Positions 1-10,805 of a stretch of DNA of 64,000 nucleotides are shown in pieces. Made by a program: the position numbers and the translations under genes. The notes beneath the pieces were generated by a model, which worked only from the letters and a program-made list of their open reading frames with translations, was not told where the DNA came from and searched no databases. The DNA is from Campylorhamphus procurvoides (Eukaryota > Chordata > Aves > Passeriformes > Dendrocolaptidae), in NCBI GenBank assembly GCA_013396655.1, contig WBMV01006289.1, forward strand, positions 620,001-684,000, read 5' to 3'. How positions within the stretch are numbered: position 1 is the first letter of the stretch; the number at the start of each line of letters is the position of its first letter.

Positions 1-3000
1 TTGATTAAAAAAAATCCATAGCAACTAAGCACTGGTTTAATGTTAACTGTAAAATAAGTTCACCATCCCAGAACCTGAACTTCAGCTCACGCATCACACC
101 TCAGAGCAACACACACCAGAACAAGCACTGAAGGATCCTGTTTTGAAGCACAGGTTTAGAAACTGCCACAAAGTTGGGTTTCATGTTTAGAAGAGTTAAG
201 AAGTTTCCTGAAAGGCCCAGGTAAACTCACAGCTAACATCACATAGCACCTCTGATTAACCTTTAAGAAGTGGCAAGACTTCTTTTTTTTCATCTTAAAT
301 TATCTATTTGGTGCATTTTAGTACTTATGGTCAGTGAAGAAATGGCAAATTTATGTTGATTATTTTGTTAATTAAGATTTCTTGCTCTCATTTCTCAATG
401 ATGCATCAAGCAATCCTTGAGGAGCACCTTCTTGCAGCCAGAAAAATACTAAGTACCTTAATGTAGGGGTCTCATGACAGCTCCTAACTGAGGGCTGTGA
501 CACAGCGTGGCACCGACTACAGTCTCTTTAAAAAAGAGCTTGTCAAAACAGTCAATGAGTTATATGCAGCCTCTTAAACTTCTGAGTGCAGCTCGTGGTA
601 ATGTACAGTCCTGCACTGCCCTTTCCTGGCACTGTAACCATCATCCCAGAAAATGTTCTTTAACACAAAATTACCTGTTACCATTGTCTGCTGTGACAGT
701 GAGTGCTCTGAGTATCTCCAGCACTGGAATATCAGCACATATGTCTTTTCTGGGGAGTTTTACCTGTTCAACAACATTCAAGTACAAGAAGTGATATTAT
801 CATTCTATCCACATATTTAAGAAGCGTGGGGCTGCTATTTTCTGCATGGAATGGTGCACCTAAAGTCAACTACAAATTGCTCTGAAGACCTGCTTGAATG
901 TTGAACTAACAGCTGATGAGAAAAACATTCTAGGGAACAATGAACCTGCCTATGGCACCTGGAGGATCGAGACATTATTGTGCAACACTTGTCATTAAGG
1001 AAATGACTAATTCATCAAGGTACTTGGCTGTCTCTCTCCCAGACTACCCAAAGACTGTGTGCACCCTGGCTATGATCTGACCTCCTCAGTGTACTCTTTA
1101 AACAGCCAAAAGGGAATTTCCACATTTTTATGAAGCCAGACAAATATCACCCTATCCTTCATTTCTCTCCCAGCCTTCACATTGAGAGTAGTCCAGGGTG
1201 CCACTGGATAAATGGGGAATTAATAATATTGCACAAGAAACCTTCATTCTGGCCCTTTCTAACTCCAGAGAGCCTAATTGACAAACTTTGGAGTAGTTTT
1301 TGTCAGCATGATAACTAGAAAACGTGCAAGGTGGCCCTTACTCAGATGAGATGTGCCCTGACTTTGACAAGTGGATTTGCTCAGACAAGGCTTTCTCTCC
1401 TCTCCATTACCACACAGCCTTTATCACATCTGGAAGTTATTCATTACTTTTCTACTCTTCACAGAAAAGCCTGTACTGCAACACTGAAAGTGATAAAAAG
1501 AATATACCACCCTAAAATAGTTTTGAGGAAATGAAAAATTTACACTGACAAATTTGATATGTTGATAGTTTTCATTTTCTACTAAGAAAGTCTAATTAAA
1601 CCTCTGCTAGTTCTACCCAGCCTGGAGAACAGGGTGTTCCGAGAATTGGTTTTGTTTAAACTTTTCTGCCCATCACAAAGTAAGAAAGACTAAAATTTTG
1701 TCTCCATTTAAAAGGAAAAGCTTATTTTCAATGCTTATTTTAATCTGAACTTTGTAGGTGGAGCAGAAATGTTTATACTCCTCTCTAATCTTTAGCTTTC
1801 TCACTGTTGTGCTCCTGACAATATTCACCTGTAGGAGTTGTAAAAGGGATTAATTCTGAAAGCCACAGAGACTTTCTGAATCAATGTCTGACTAATACCA
1901 TTGGGGCATTTACAGAGTCTCATTAACATGGATTAAATAGTCATCAAAAGGACCGTGTGCCAACTGCATTACATGCAGATGAGAGGATAAAGATGGTGCC
2001 CACATCCAGATTTAACAAACATATTTGATTGTTTAATGTCCCTCTGCACACCCGGTTTAACAAATACGGCCTTTGGGGGGAGGAACAAAATAGGCTGCGA
2101 CTGGAACAGAACATGGAGCCAGTGTTCTGCATCACCTAGCTAACCTCAAACAAGATTAATCATATCTCTCTGCCTGAGATGGTGTAACCCGGCTTGTCTC
2201 TGCTAAGAAAATTTCATTGTTAAAAATACACTGCTTCTTGCTAAGCTGTTTGCTTTCTCTATTGACAAAAGACGTAAGGAATATGAGAATGTCCTGTCCT
2301 TTAGAATGCAGACTATATTAACAGGTCTCCTTTCAGCTTGTCTTTGCAGAAGGGCTAAAGCACATCTTACATGAGCAGGACAGCCACCCCAGCCTCCCCA
2401 GGGAACCTGCTGTTCCGACTCTTTCCTGCCGTTGTTCCAGGATCTCCCCTTCAAAACTAACATTTCCAAACATCCACAGGTAGAGGGGGAATCACAATCA
2501 ACTGCTCAATGCCTGGATTCATATTCTTTTGACAGCATCACTAAAACAGAGATGTACATATCCACGGAGCAGCAAGCCTGTAAGTAGACATGCAGTCCCA
2601 GCTGACCCACTCTTGACAAATTTCAGCTCTATTTTTAGAACTTTTATAAACTAATGACAGTGTTTATGTAAAACAACGTGGCTTAGGACTGAGAATGATG
2701 AGTTCTCAGAAAACTCCGTCTAGTTTATAGATTAGGCAGAGGGTTTTGCTGTTAAGTGAAACAAGATCCATTTGTAATGAGATACATTTTATTTTTTTAG
2801 GGAAGACTGAACATTTAATTGGTCCAGCCGTAGTGTTAATCCATAGTAGTGCTAAATTTAGATCTAGGAATGGCTTCTGATGATTTGCACATTTTCAGCT
2901 TTATGACTGGAAAATAATACTGGGGGAAATACAACAGCCCATCAGGCACAGCCTGCAGGGCCAAAAGGCCAAAGAATGCAATGACTTCAGCAAGCTCCAA

Positions 3001-6000
3001 GCAATTAAAAAAGCCCAGCCAAAAAAACAACAAAAAGAAATAACTAAAAACAAAGTAACCCCCCAAAACAACCCCCCCAAAAACCCACAAAAACCAACCA
3101 ACCCACCAACCAAACACTAACCTCCCCCACTACACTTAATTGAATATGTAAGAGGGACTAGAAAGGCAGAATGCAATGAACAAGATTAGAATCAGACTAA
3201 TGGTTTGAATAAACTTCTTCACTCATAAAAAATAAAAAATCAGAGTGGCAGTTTTAATAATCATAATATTCATCTAGAAAATAGTGCCCTATCTTACAGC
3301 CCAAGCTTGGCTGCTGTTATTCAGCCACACACAGCAGAGAAGCAGATCACTACTCCCCATAGCTGGGTACCTCTGTGCCCTTTTGTGCTGATACAGATCA
3401 GCCCCCTGCACTTCAGAGAAGACACAGCATAAAAGAGAGGTAAGAACAGAGGGTCACGGTGCTATTATAAGCAGCACAGTGGGAAGCTTTGCTGATGTGT
3501 TCTGATGCCTGCATGAACCACCTCAGACACAGCAACAGGACTGTGCAGCTGGAAGTTAAAGAGCAACCAAGGTACAGGAAAGTGCACCTGTGTTATTTGC
3601 ATTACAAAACAAAAAGACATCACTCAACATCTTGCTCCTTCTTTCGAATATGATTGTTCAGCATCCTTCAAATAACTAATGCATGGTTTGAAGAGCCATG
3701 CAAGAGTAAATTCTACCCTCTTGGCCTTATGAAACTCAGCTATAAAGTCTCTGGATAAGTTTTCCTGTGTCCTCTCAGCCACGTAAAAGAAAGAAACAAA
3801 GACTGGCATTTCACAAAATGCAGACACGGATTTAAGGATCATGCAGTGAGAACAACTGCTCACTGGGGACTTGACAAAGATCAGCATAGCTATTGCGACA
3901 TACAACGTAACTGAGATGGAAAAAACCTAATCTTCCACCCTGGCTGTTTATTGCATACATTACAGTCCTCTGTACATCCAGCCATCTCTGATGCCCATAG
4001 GAATCATATAAGCAGAAAAGAACAGAACATTCTCAAGAAAGCCTCTGAAAAGAGAAGCGAGATCTCCAGGGTGAGTGCTTGTGCCATTAAATATCTGACA
4101 TCAGACTTCACTGCAGGCGATAGCAAATTTGTCACCAACGTCAACAACAAAGTTTGGCTACGAGCTCCCTCCTCCCATCACTTTCCATTGGCCTTGCCTC
4201 TTGGCAATGAGTTTAGTGCTACAGAAATAGACTGAGGCTTTAAGGAGGACATAAAGGAGAAGCTTTGGCACTATGTTTGCATTTGTCCCCATCTACCAAG
4301 AGCTTCCCTGTTTCAAAAGAGCAGAAGTCAGCACACCCACAGACAGATCTGGAGTGCTGCTCTGGATGCTGCCTGGAGTCACAGTGCCCCATTCCCAATG
4401 AAAGGAAGCATGAGATGGAGATATTTTCCAGCAGCTTTATGCACTGTGCTGCACTTGCAATCCAGGCCTTTTCTTTAAAACTGTAATTCCTATACTTTTA
4501 CAAGACAGCACAGGACAGGATTGAGATGCCAAATCTCCTTTGCCAAATCATTGTATGATGCTGTTTATATGAAAAACAGCGGTTCAGAAAGGCAACCAAC
4601 AACCCAAGCCATTTTGTGTTCTTGCTTAGAAAAACTAGAAATTGGTAAAACAAAGTAATATTTAGGTTTGGTGTTTTTAAAACTGTTCAGTGAGCTCAAA
4701 TTCTCTTGCAGGCAGTGCAGCCATTCAGGGCTTAAGGGAAGCCAGCACGGCCCCTGCAGCAGCATTCTCCCTACCATCCCAGGCCTGACTGGGTCCTTGT
4801 ACAGAACACTGGTGTCCTTGTGTGAGGGCAGATGCTTTTTCTTGGTTTTTAAACATACATGGAAAACACATTTCATCATGTAGATGTGTAATTGATGCCC
4901 TGGCAGAGGTAAGTGTCCCAGAGAGAAAACACACCACACAGCATAATGAAGTAAGAAGGTATTTTGTAAAGTTTCTCTTTTACTAAAAGAACTCAGCAAA
5001 ATGCATGCTTTAAAAGTATAATAAATATATCAACAAAATATATAACTGAATGCAACCAATAAAATTCAATTTTAATCTAAATAGTTTTTAACCCAAATGT
5101 TACCACAAGTATGTTTTATAAGGCCATCTAAACTCCTGATTCCATATCCAGTTTATTTTTCACCTGTTTTTTTCCACTGTTGAAAGATACTACACATTAT
5201 AACTACCTTCCTTAACTGGCATTTCCATTTTATGGGTTTTTGAAAGAAGCAATTAAAAAGTTTTAAATAAAAAGTATCAGATAAATACGTGATTCATGCT
5301 TCAATTTTCCACATGCTGTCTACTGCCAACTTTACAACTTGGCAGATGCTGGGAATATCCCAGCTCTACCCTTGTAAGTCTCCTCCTGGACCAACAAGAA
5401 AACATTTTGTCAGGCTTGAAACATCAGCAGGATCCCTGGTGTGCTATGGGGAAGCTCTCAAAATGCTTAACTGGAGCTTACCACATTTTGAAGTTTTCCA
5501 TTTCCCAATATTTGGCACATTTTCCCCCATCCAACTTTGAGAATAGGGTGAAAGAAACTTGAGACCAGGTTCAAAACTAGGGACATCTACAAGTGAGGTG
5601 GCAGGTGAGGACGTGCTGTTCTCCTTGCACAGCATTTGATCCTTTGCAGAGGTTGCAGTCTGGGCAAGGCCCAGGGCTGAGTTGCTCTCTGTTATTCTAA
5701 GACAGCCTGTCCCCCCAGGCTGGAGGCTGCCTGCTGCCAGGTTCACACGTGCAGGGAGTGTTCCCTGTTCCCGTCCTCACGAGTGTTACAGGTTGTTCAG
5801 CAGCTCCTGCCCAAATCACTCGCAGCTGCACAGTTCAGCTGACCCTGGCACTCAAAGCCAGTGACTACAGAAGCATTGGGGAGTAGCACAGGTCCATCCA
5901 TCACACAGGCACTGTGTGCCCTGGGCTTTTCTTTGGCAAGTTCCCCCCACAAAGTTTCAGGAACTGATACTTTAACAGCCCTTAGAGCCTTACCTCTGTT

Positions 6001-6985
6001 GGTGTTTCCACACTTCCCCCTTCCCATGGTAACCACTATTGCAATAATTTCCCTTCAAAAAATGTACATACCATACACAGGACTAAGAGCTACCTGTTGC
6101 AAAAATCATTTAAAGGGATTTGGTAAAATTTAGAGAATGGAACTTTATTTTCCTATCGGACCATCAACATATACTGCAAAGAACTTAGAATATGCAGGAT
6201 TGAAAAGCATCCTTGTTTAAATGCTGTCAGAAATTAAATGGCATTCCTTTTCTCAAGACATCTCATTTAAAGCAAAATGCCTTTGCACAGCTTCGTGAGT
6301 GTTCAGGACACTGAGAGGTTGTAAGACTACAGCGATTATCCAAAAGGATCAGATATTTATGCTATACGATGGTGTTGAAGTCAGACTGCGTTTTGAGAAT
6401 CAGTCATCTCTCTGCACACTTCTTTTTATGGCAGGAAAGATGTGCTCTACAGTACTGTGGAAAGGAAGACGTGCAGAGAAGAGAATAGCAGAGTGGGTTA
6501 AAGAGAAACTCACATGGCTCTTAAATTCAAATTCTTTGGACATGATACCCTCCAGCTGGACACCTCTGAGAAGGACCACATGGCCTTTTCAACATGCCAA
6601 AGGCTGGAGCAAGTCAGCGCAACTTCGAGAGCTGGGAGTAATTTACACAGTTCGCTGGTAGGTGGCAACACTGCACAGAGCTAAACCCCACGGGGGAACA
6701 GACGATTGAAAGGCTCGACAGCCTGGGCCAGCAGAGGGGTTGCATCAAAAATCCCGTATACTAAAACTTAGGGTTACTTCATTTTTTTTGGAAGCAATGT
6801 GGCTAAGTCCTTCCCTACGCTTTCCCGTGTGCTGGCCACACTCAGAAATCCGAGGAACCAACACCTGCAGAAGCGCAGGGTGCATGTCTGCTTGACGGAA
6901 AGAGAGGGACAGCCAGCCCTTAAAGCTTTCCAAGGCGGCATCAGCACGGCAAGCTGGGCCAGGAAGAAGGAAACAAAAATAAAAG
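1..6985. other. Intergenic sequence upstream of RGS2
   Basis: I see no supportable gene, RNA gene or identifiable transposon in this stretch. Open reading frames are short, overlap on both strands and show no recognisable domain. The longest, about 120 codons at 6299-6661, lacks any family signature. The only compositional oddity is an A/C-only tract near 3.0-3.1 kb, listed separately. In other amniotes the next gene on this side is another R4-family RGS gene, but none of its exons is visible here. Confidence 0.6.
3001..3131. repeat. A/C-rich low-complexity tract with minus-strand quadruplex potential
   Basis: The plus strand is almost purely A and C for about 130 bases and ends in short AACC-type repeats near 3090-3115. 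C-runs at 3059-3064, 3072-3078 and 3084-3086 give the minus strand closely spaced G-runs. These fit the G3+N1-7 quadruplex rule if the seven-base run is split in two. The 93- and 70-codon minus-strand reading frames here come from this composition and are not genes. Confidence 0.6.
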
Positions 6986-6991
6986 AAAACC

Positions 6992-6998
6992 GGGGCGG
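6992..6998 (+). promoter_or_regulatory. GC box (Sp1-type) upstream of RGS2
   Basis: A GGGGCGG heptamer sits about 190 bases upstream of the RGS2 TATA box in a purine-rich stretch. It matches the Sp/KLF core. Binding is inferred only from the motif and its position. Confidence 0.35.
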
Positions 6999-7067
6999 AG
7001 GGAGAGAGAAAATTAAGGAAAAACAAAATAAATGGGGAAAGAGACGTGATCTTGGCGAGAGACGAAC

Positions 7068-7084
7068 TTTCCCATACTGGGAAA
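7068..7084. promoter_or_regulatory. Inverted repeat TTTCCCA-TAC-TGGGAAA in the RGS2 promoter
   Basis: Two perfect 7-base arms are separated by three bases, about 100 bases upstream of the TATA box. Each arm contains TGGGAA, the core recognised by RBPJ (the Notch effector) and overlapping the Ikaros core. The spacing is much shorter than the roughly 15-17 bases of Notch paired sites, so cooperative Notch dimers are not implied. The function is unknown. Confidence 0.4.
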
Positions 7085-7134
7085 AGGGATTGAGCCCTCC
7101 CTCGCTGGCTCGGGGCGCAGCCCGTCCCGGAGCG

Positions 7135-7180
7135 CCTCCCTCCCTCTGTCCCTCCCACGGCATCCCTCCCTCCCTCCCCG
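7135..7180 (-). promoter_or_regulatory. Polypyrimidine tract with a strong minus-strand G-quadruplex motif
   Basis: The plus strand is CCCT-rich. From 7164 to 7179 it carries four C-runs separated by single T residues, so the minus (template) strand reads G4-A-G3-A-G3-A-G3. Single-base loops give the most stable class of parallel quadruplex by the usual rule. Further C-runs at 7150-7152 and 7154-7156 could act as spare tracts. The tract ends 7 bases before the RGS2 TATA box. Confidence 0.6.
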
Positions 7181-7186
7181 CCGGGC

Positions 7187-7192
7187 TATAAG
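7187..7192 (+). promoter_or_regulatory. TATA box of RGS2
   Basis: TATAAG lies in an otherwise very GC-rich context (flanks GGGC and TGCGGG), 54 bases before the RGS2 start codon. With the usual 25-30 base spacing, transcription would start at about 7215-7220. That leaves a 5' UTR of only about 20-25 bases with no upstream ATG. The 5' UTR contains repeated GGCACGG units. Confidence 0.65.
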
Positions 7193-7240
7193 TGCGGGCG
7201 GTGCGGAGGGCACGGCACGGCTCGGCACGGGCGGTCCGCG

Positions 7241-9348
7241 ATGCAGAGCGCGCTGTTCCTGGCGGTGCAGCACGGGGGGCGCATGGAGCGGGGCGAGGAG
7301 GCGGACAAGGGCAGGATGAAGAGAACGATGTGAGTCCCCTGGCCCCGCAGGGGAAGGGTTTTCCTCGCCCTCGGGGTGCAGAACCGGCAAAGCCGCCTGA
7401 GGAAGATTACTGCGGCTCTTGCCTAAAGCTTTTCGAGCTGTCATTTTTAACAGGCTTCTCTCTCTCTTCTTTCTTCCAGCATTAAAGATTGGAAAACGAG
7501 GCTGAGCTACTTCCTGCAGAACTCTGCTAATTCTAATAAAAGGAAATCTAAGAAGGCAGGGAAACATCGCAACTACTTCAGGTGAGTTATGAGAAAGAGA
7601 CTTTGTTTAAATAACACAAGTGTTCTACAAAAACAGCAAAGCTTGAGCAATGGAGACTGATGTTCCCTCTCTTTCTGCAGACCTTCCCCTGAAGAAGCCC
7701 AGCTATGGTCAGAAGCCTTTGATGAACTTCTTGCTAACAAATGTAAGTTTGTCTTCAAAAAGTAACATTCAGGAGCAAAGGGGTGGTGAAGTTTATATGT
7801 CTGTAAGAGATTGCTTCCTTCCATGTCAGCACTGTACATGCTTAGGTAAATAGCTTTGATTGTGGTCTTGCAAGTGAAATGCTTTAAACAGTTTAAAGCC
7901 AAAACTCATGGAAGTGTTCTGAAAGCTGTAAATTAATAGTAAAAGAAAGAAAACATTGTGGGCAATTTGTTTTCTGTAGCCCCTGTAGCTAAAATCATAC
8001 CTATCAGCTTGGCTTTGCCAAATATGAAAAGAGCATTTGTTCCTGAGCTCACTGCATAACCAAGACAAATTCCTTCAGGAACATGAGACGGATTCTGCAA
8101 CACAAAATTTCAGTTATCTCGGGGCTTTACTGTAGCCCTGCAAGAAACAGCATTCAACAGCAAAGCACAAAGACTGAGATAATACTACTGTTCGTCCTTT
8201 GAACTTGAGTCATCTTTTCCATTGAAAAAATCTTCCAGAGTTCTGTAGTAGTCATTTACTGCAGTACAAAGGTTAACACATGCGATCTTATCTAGAGATA
8301 AGTGCTTTTTTAATGTATACATAGGCATCACAAGAAGGAACATACCAGTTAGAAATTGCTTTAATTTTTGGTTTACCTGAAAAATGGGTAACTCAAAGTG
8401 AAGCCTGCCAAGCTCTTAGAGTGTTAATTTGCTTGCATGCATAAATGGGGAAATTTTTTTATAGCTATGATATTGATGAAAATAACATACCTACAGCAAA
8501 ACATTTTGGTAGAAGCAGATATGACCAAGGGATAAATTCAAGCTTCCTGAAAAAGTTAACTTATGGTGCCTTTTTTTCCCTGCTTTCCCTAGATGGTCTT
8601 GCTGCTTTCCGAGCTTTTCTGAAGTCTGAGTTCTGTGAAGAGAACATCGAGTTCTGGCTGGCCTGTGAGGACTTCAAGAAAACCAAGTCACCCCAGAAGC
8701 TGACATCAAAAGCAAAAAAAATCTACAATGACTTCATTGAAAAGGAGGCTCCCAAAGAGGTAAAGAAAACCTGGCTAAACTTGTGCTCTCTTCTGTGAGC
8801 TCTTACAGCCTTTATTTCTTTGAGCTCATGTTAAGAGACAGATGTCAAACTCCTTTGTACATACCTCAGTGTTGATATCGGTGTCTGAATGCAACTCTCT
8901 CCCAAACTGCCTTTTCACCAAGCTGAAAAATGGCACAAGTAGTGTTTCCAAGCATTTCCATTTTAACTGAGAAGCAACAAAAATCTGAATTACTTTGGGG
9001 TTTATGTAAAAGAAGAATTTTCTTAAAGCTCTGTTAATTTGACCCTGTAGTAATAGGGTCCTGCCTTTGTTACCTTTCCATAAATTGTATTGTGTATTTC
9101 ACTTGCTTGAATTCAGTTTTCAGAAGTAAAATGTCCTTCTTTCTGCATTTCAGATCAACATAGACTTCCAAACCAAGAACATGATTGCGCAGAATATTCA
9201 AGAAGCCACACATACCTGTTTCAGTGCGGCGCAGAAGAGAGTTTACAGCTTAATGGAGAATAACTCATACCCACGGTTTTTGGAATCTGAATTCTATCAG
9301 GAACTGTGCAAGAAGACACCCATCACCAGAGCAGCTCAAGGGACATGA
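7241..9348 (+). CDS. RGS2: Regulator of G-protein signaling 2, five coding exons
   Basis: RGS2 is an R4-family GTPase-activating protein that speeds GTP hydrolysis mainly on G-alpha-q, acting at the plasma membrane and also found in nucleus and cytoplasm. Coding exons are 7241-7329, 7480-7581, 7681-7742, 8593-8759 and 9154-9348. All junctions are GT-AG and the phases join cleanly to 204 residues plus TGA; human RGS2 has 211. The N-terminus begins [10 protein letters not shown], followed by an amphipathic membrane helix around residues 27-43 ([16 protein letters not shown]) and a basic linker. The RGS domain spans about residues 76-192. The three residues reported to set G-alpha-q selectivity in human (Cys106, Asn184, Glu191) are present as Cys99, Asn177 and Glu184. 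The start was chosen by homology; it has G at -3 and lies 54 bases after a TATA box. The seven missing residues all fall in the N-terminal segment between the first helix and Met26. Met5 of the human protein is Leu here. Identification is firm. Confidence 0.97.
7330..7479 (+). other. RGS2: RGS2 intron 1
   Basis: A 150-base intron with donor GTGAGT and a pyrimidine-rich acceptor ending TTCCAG. It interrupts the Ile codon after residues MKRT. The open frame running through it (7192-7485) is an extension of GC-rich sequence and not a separate gene. Confidence 0.9.
7743..8592 (+). other. RGS2: RGS2 intron 3, largest intron
   Basis: An 850-base intron with donor GTAAGT and acceptor TTTCCCTAG, splitting the Tyr codon of the RGS-domain YGLAAF segment. 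An open frame starting at 8445 reads from the intron into exon 4 in the correct frame and stops in intron 4. It is intron read-through, since the protein aligns to RGS2 only from exon 4 on. I see nothing else in this intron. Confidence 0.85.
8760..9153 (+). other. RGS2: RGS2 intron 4
   Basis: A 394-base phase-0 intron between the KE and IN codons of the RGS domain, with donor GTAAAG and acceptor CATTTCAG. No embedded feature is visible. Confidence 0.88.
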
Positions 9349-10140
9349 GTGATGGAGAAGAGGGAGAAGCAGCCTCTTGGCTAGTGAGGAAACAAATCTG
9401 CAGCCTGTGGCAGCATCCTGACCCAAAAGACTGAGACATTGAGCACTCAGTCAGTTTGCCATTGTGCAAGGACAAACACTGACTTTGGTGCAGAGCTGAT
9501 GGCCAAGAGTGACACTTGGAGGGTGTTCAGGGGCAGAAGTGTGCCAGCCAGCTGCTGGCAATGCCCTTCTCTGCCAGTGCTGCAGCGAGGACTGACTGTG
9601 CATTAGACCAAACCTTACCACAGGAGCCCTTCTGTCACGGCTGAGGAGCAATCGGCAGGTCCGAACAGAGCCTCCTTCTTGTGAACAGAAGCTGCTCTCT
9701 GCAGTTGGGCAGTGCTGGGAACTTGAGTAATTGGTTGCCTATTTATTTTTCCTAAACATCAACCAGTGTTGCTGTTGTCAGTCGCTCGGTGTGATCACAC
9801 CGGTTCTGTAAACTGCCTCGAGCTGCCAAGAGCTGTGCTGGGTTTCTGTGCCACCTCCAGACAGTAACAGCACTGTGCAGCGAGGGGTGAGGAGGGGACA
9901 GAGCTCGGTCCCCAGAGGAACAGGTTCTGCAACTAAAGTATGCAGGGCTGAGTTGTATCAGCAGGGCTGTGTGGGGCCAGACTGAGGGCAGAACTTGGCC
10001 AAGGCAAACAGGAGCTGTATAGTATTATATTTATACCTTGATTATGATTGTGTTGAATGCTGCAATGTCAGAATTCTGTCTCGAGGACAGTAAGCTTCAG
10101 TGAAGTTTTATTGTTTTTAATAAACTATTTTGATACAAAG
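9349..10140 (+). promoter_or_regulatory. RGS2: RGS2 3' untranslated region
   Basis: About 790 bases follow the stop codon up to the likely cleavage point. It holds an ATTTA motif at 9741-9745 inside a U-rich stretch and a second UAUUUAUA-like element near 10,028-10,035. These are typical of labile signalling mRNAs such as RGS2. It also contains a 16-base perfect palindrome at 9787-9802 and an 8-mer match to the miR-103/107 seed at 10,057-10,064. The 66-codon minus-strand frame across 9451-9651 is a shadow. Confidence 0.75.
10119..10124 (+). terminator. RGS2: RGS2 polyadenylation signal AATAAA
   Basis: A canonical AATAAA lies 771 bases after the RGS2 stop codon. It is followed within 20-40 bases by a T/G-rich stretch (about 10,140-10,165) suitable as the downstream element. 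No better signal occurs earlier in the UTR. Confidence 0.8.
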
Positions 10141-10144
10141 CTTC

Positions 10145-10805
10145 TTTTGTTTGATTTGTTTTGCACACACAAATATATACGGTCTGGCACTGGATTCTAA
10201 AGTACTGGGGCTGTGGGACCCGAGGGAGATCTTAATAGAGCTAATTTTAAAGCAGTTAGTTCTTAATCTATGAATTGAGTGTTTTGTTTAGTGGTTTTTT
10301 TTTTTTTCAACAGCATAAGTCTTCAGAGCTCAAAAGCTTAACAGGGGACATATGTTATCACATCCTCTGTCTTGAACACTTTTCTGTAAAACCAGTCTCT
10401 AAGATAGTACAAAGCACATGTATGGCTACACATGATGACAGATCAGAGAGCAGCAGTATTGCTGGAGATCACAGGATGCCATTTGGAGTACAGGCATCCA
10501 TGGTACTGCAGTTGCTTTCTGCTTCAGACAAGCCATTGGAGGGCTTTGGTATCAGGCTGAAAAACCTGTGAAGATTCAAGAGGCTGCAATAAAAAGGCAT
10601 TTGACTCCCAGCTCAGTTAGGGCTTCTTCAGGGAAATTCCATTACTTTATGTTAACTTTTCTGACAAGGTCCAAACCCAAAACTTTCAAAAACAGGCCCT
10701 AGTTTGTTAGGTTTTTTTGGCATCTGAACATTAGGTCTGTTTAGGTCCTAGCTCCTTGACTCCAATCCTCAGGTCAGAGCTTTAAATGCCTTATTGAATG
10801 AGCCT
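10145..10805. other. Intergenic sequence downstream of RGS2
   Basis: Gene-free flank between the RGS2 poly(A) site and a CR1 copy. It contains a short T homopolymer near 10,298-10,308 and otherwise nothing I can name. The 98-codon frame at 10,275-10,571 has no recognisable family. Confidence 0.5.

Noticed and set aside
6299..6661. 120-codon plus-strand open frame just upstream of RGS2
   Set aside because: No homology that I recognise and no splice link to RGS2, whose start is fixed by homology and a TATA box.
7013..7567. 184-codon minus-strand open frame across the RGS2 promoter and first exons
   Set aside because: It lies antisense to the promoter, exon 1 and exon 2 in GC-rich DNA. Its Arg/Pro-rich translation reflects composition and it matches no family.
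8445..8798. Apparent 117-residue protein containing part of an RGS domain
   Set aside because: It is read-through of RGS2 introns 3 and 4 around exon 4. The real exon is 8593-8759, bounded by consensus splice sites.
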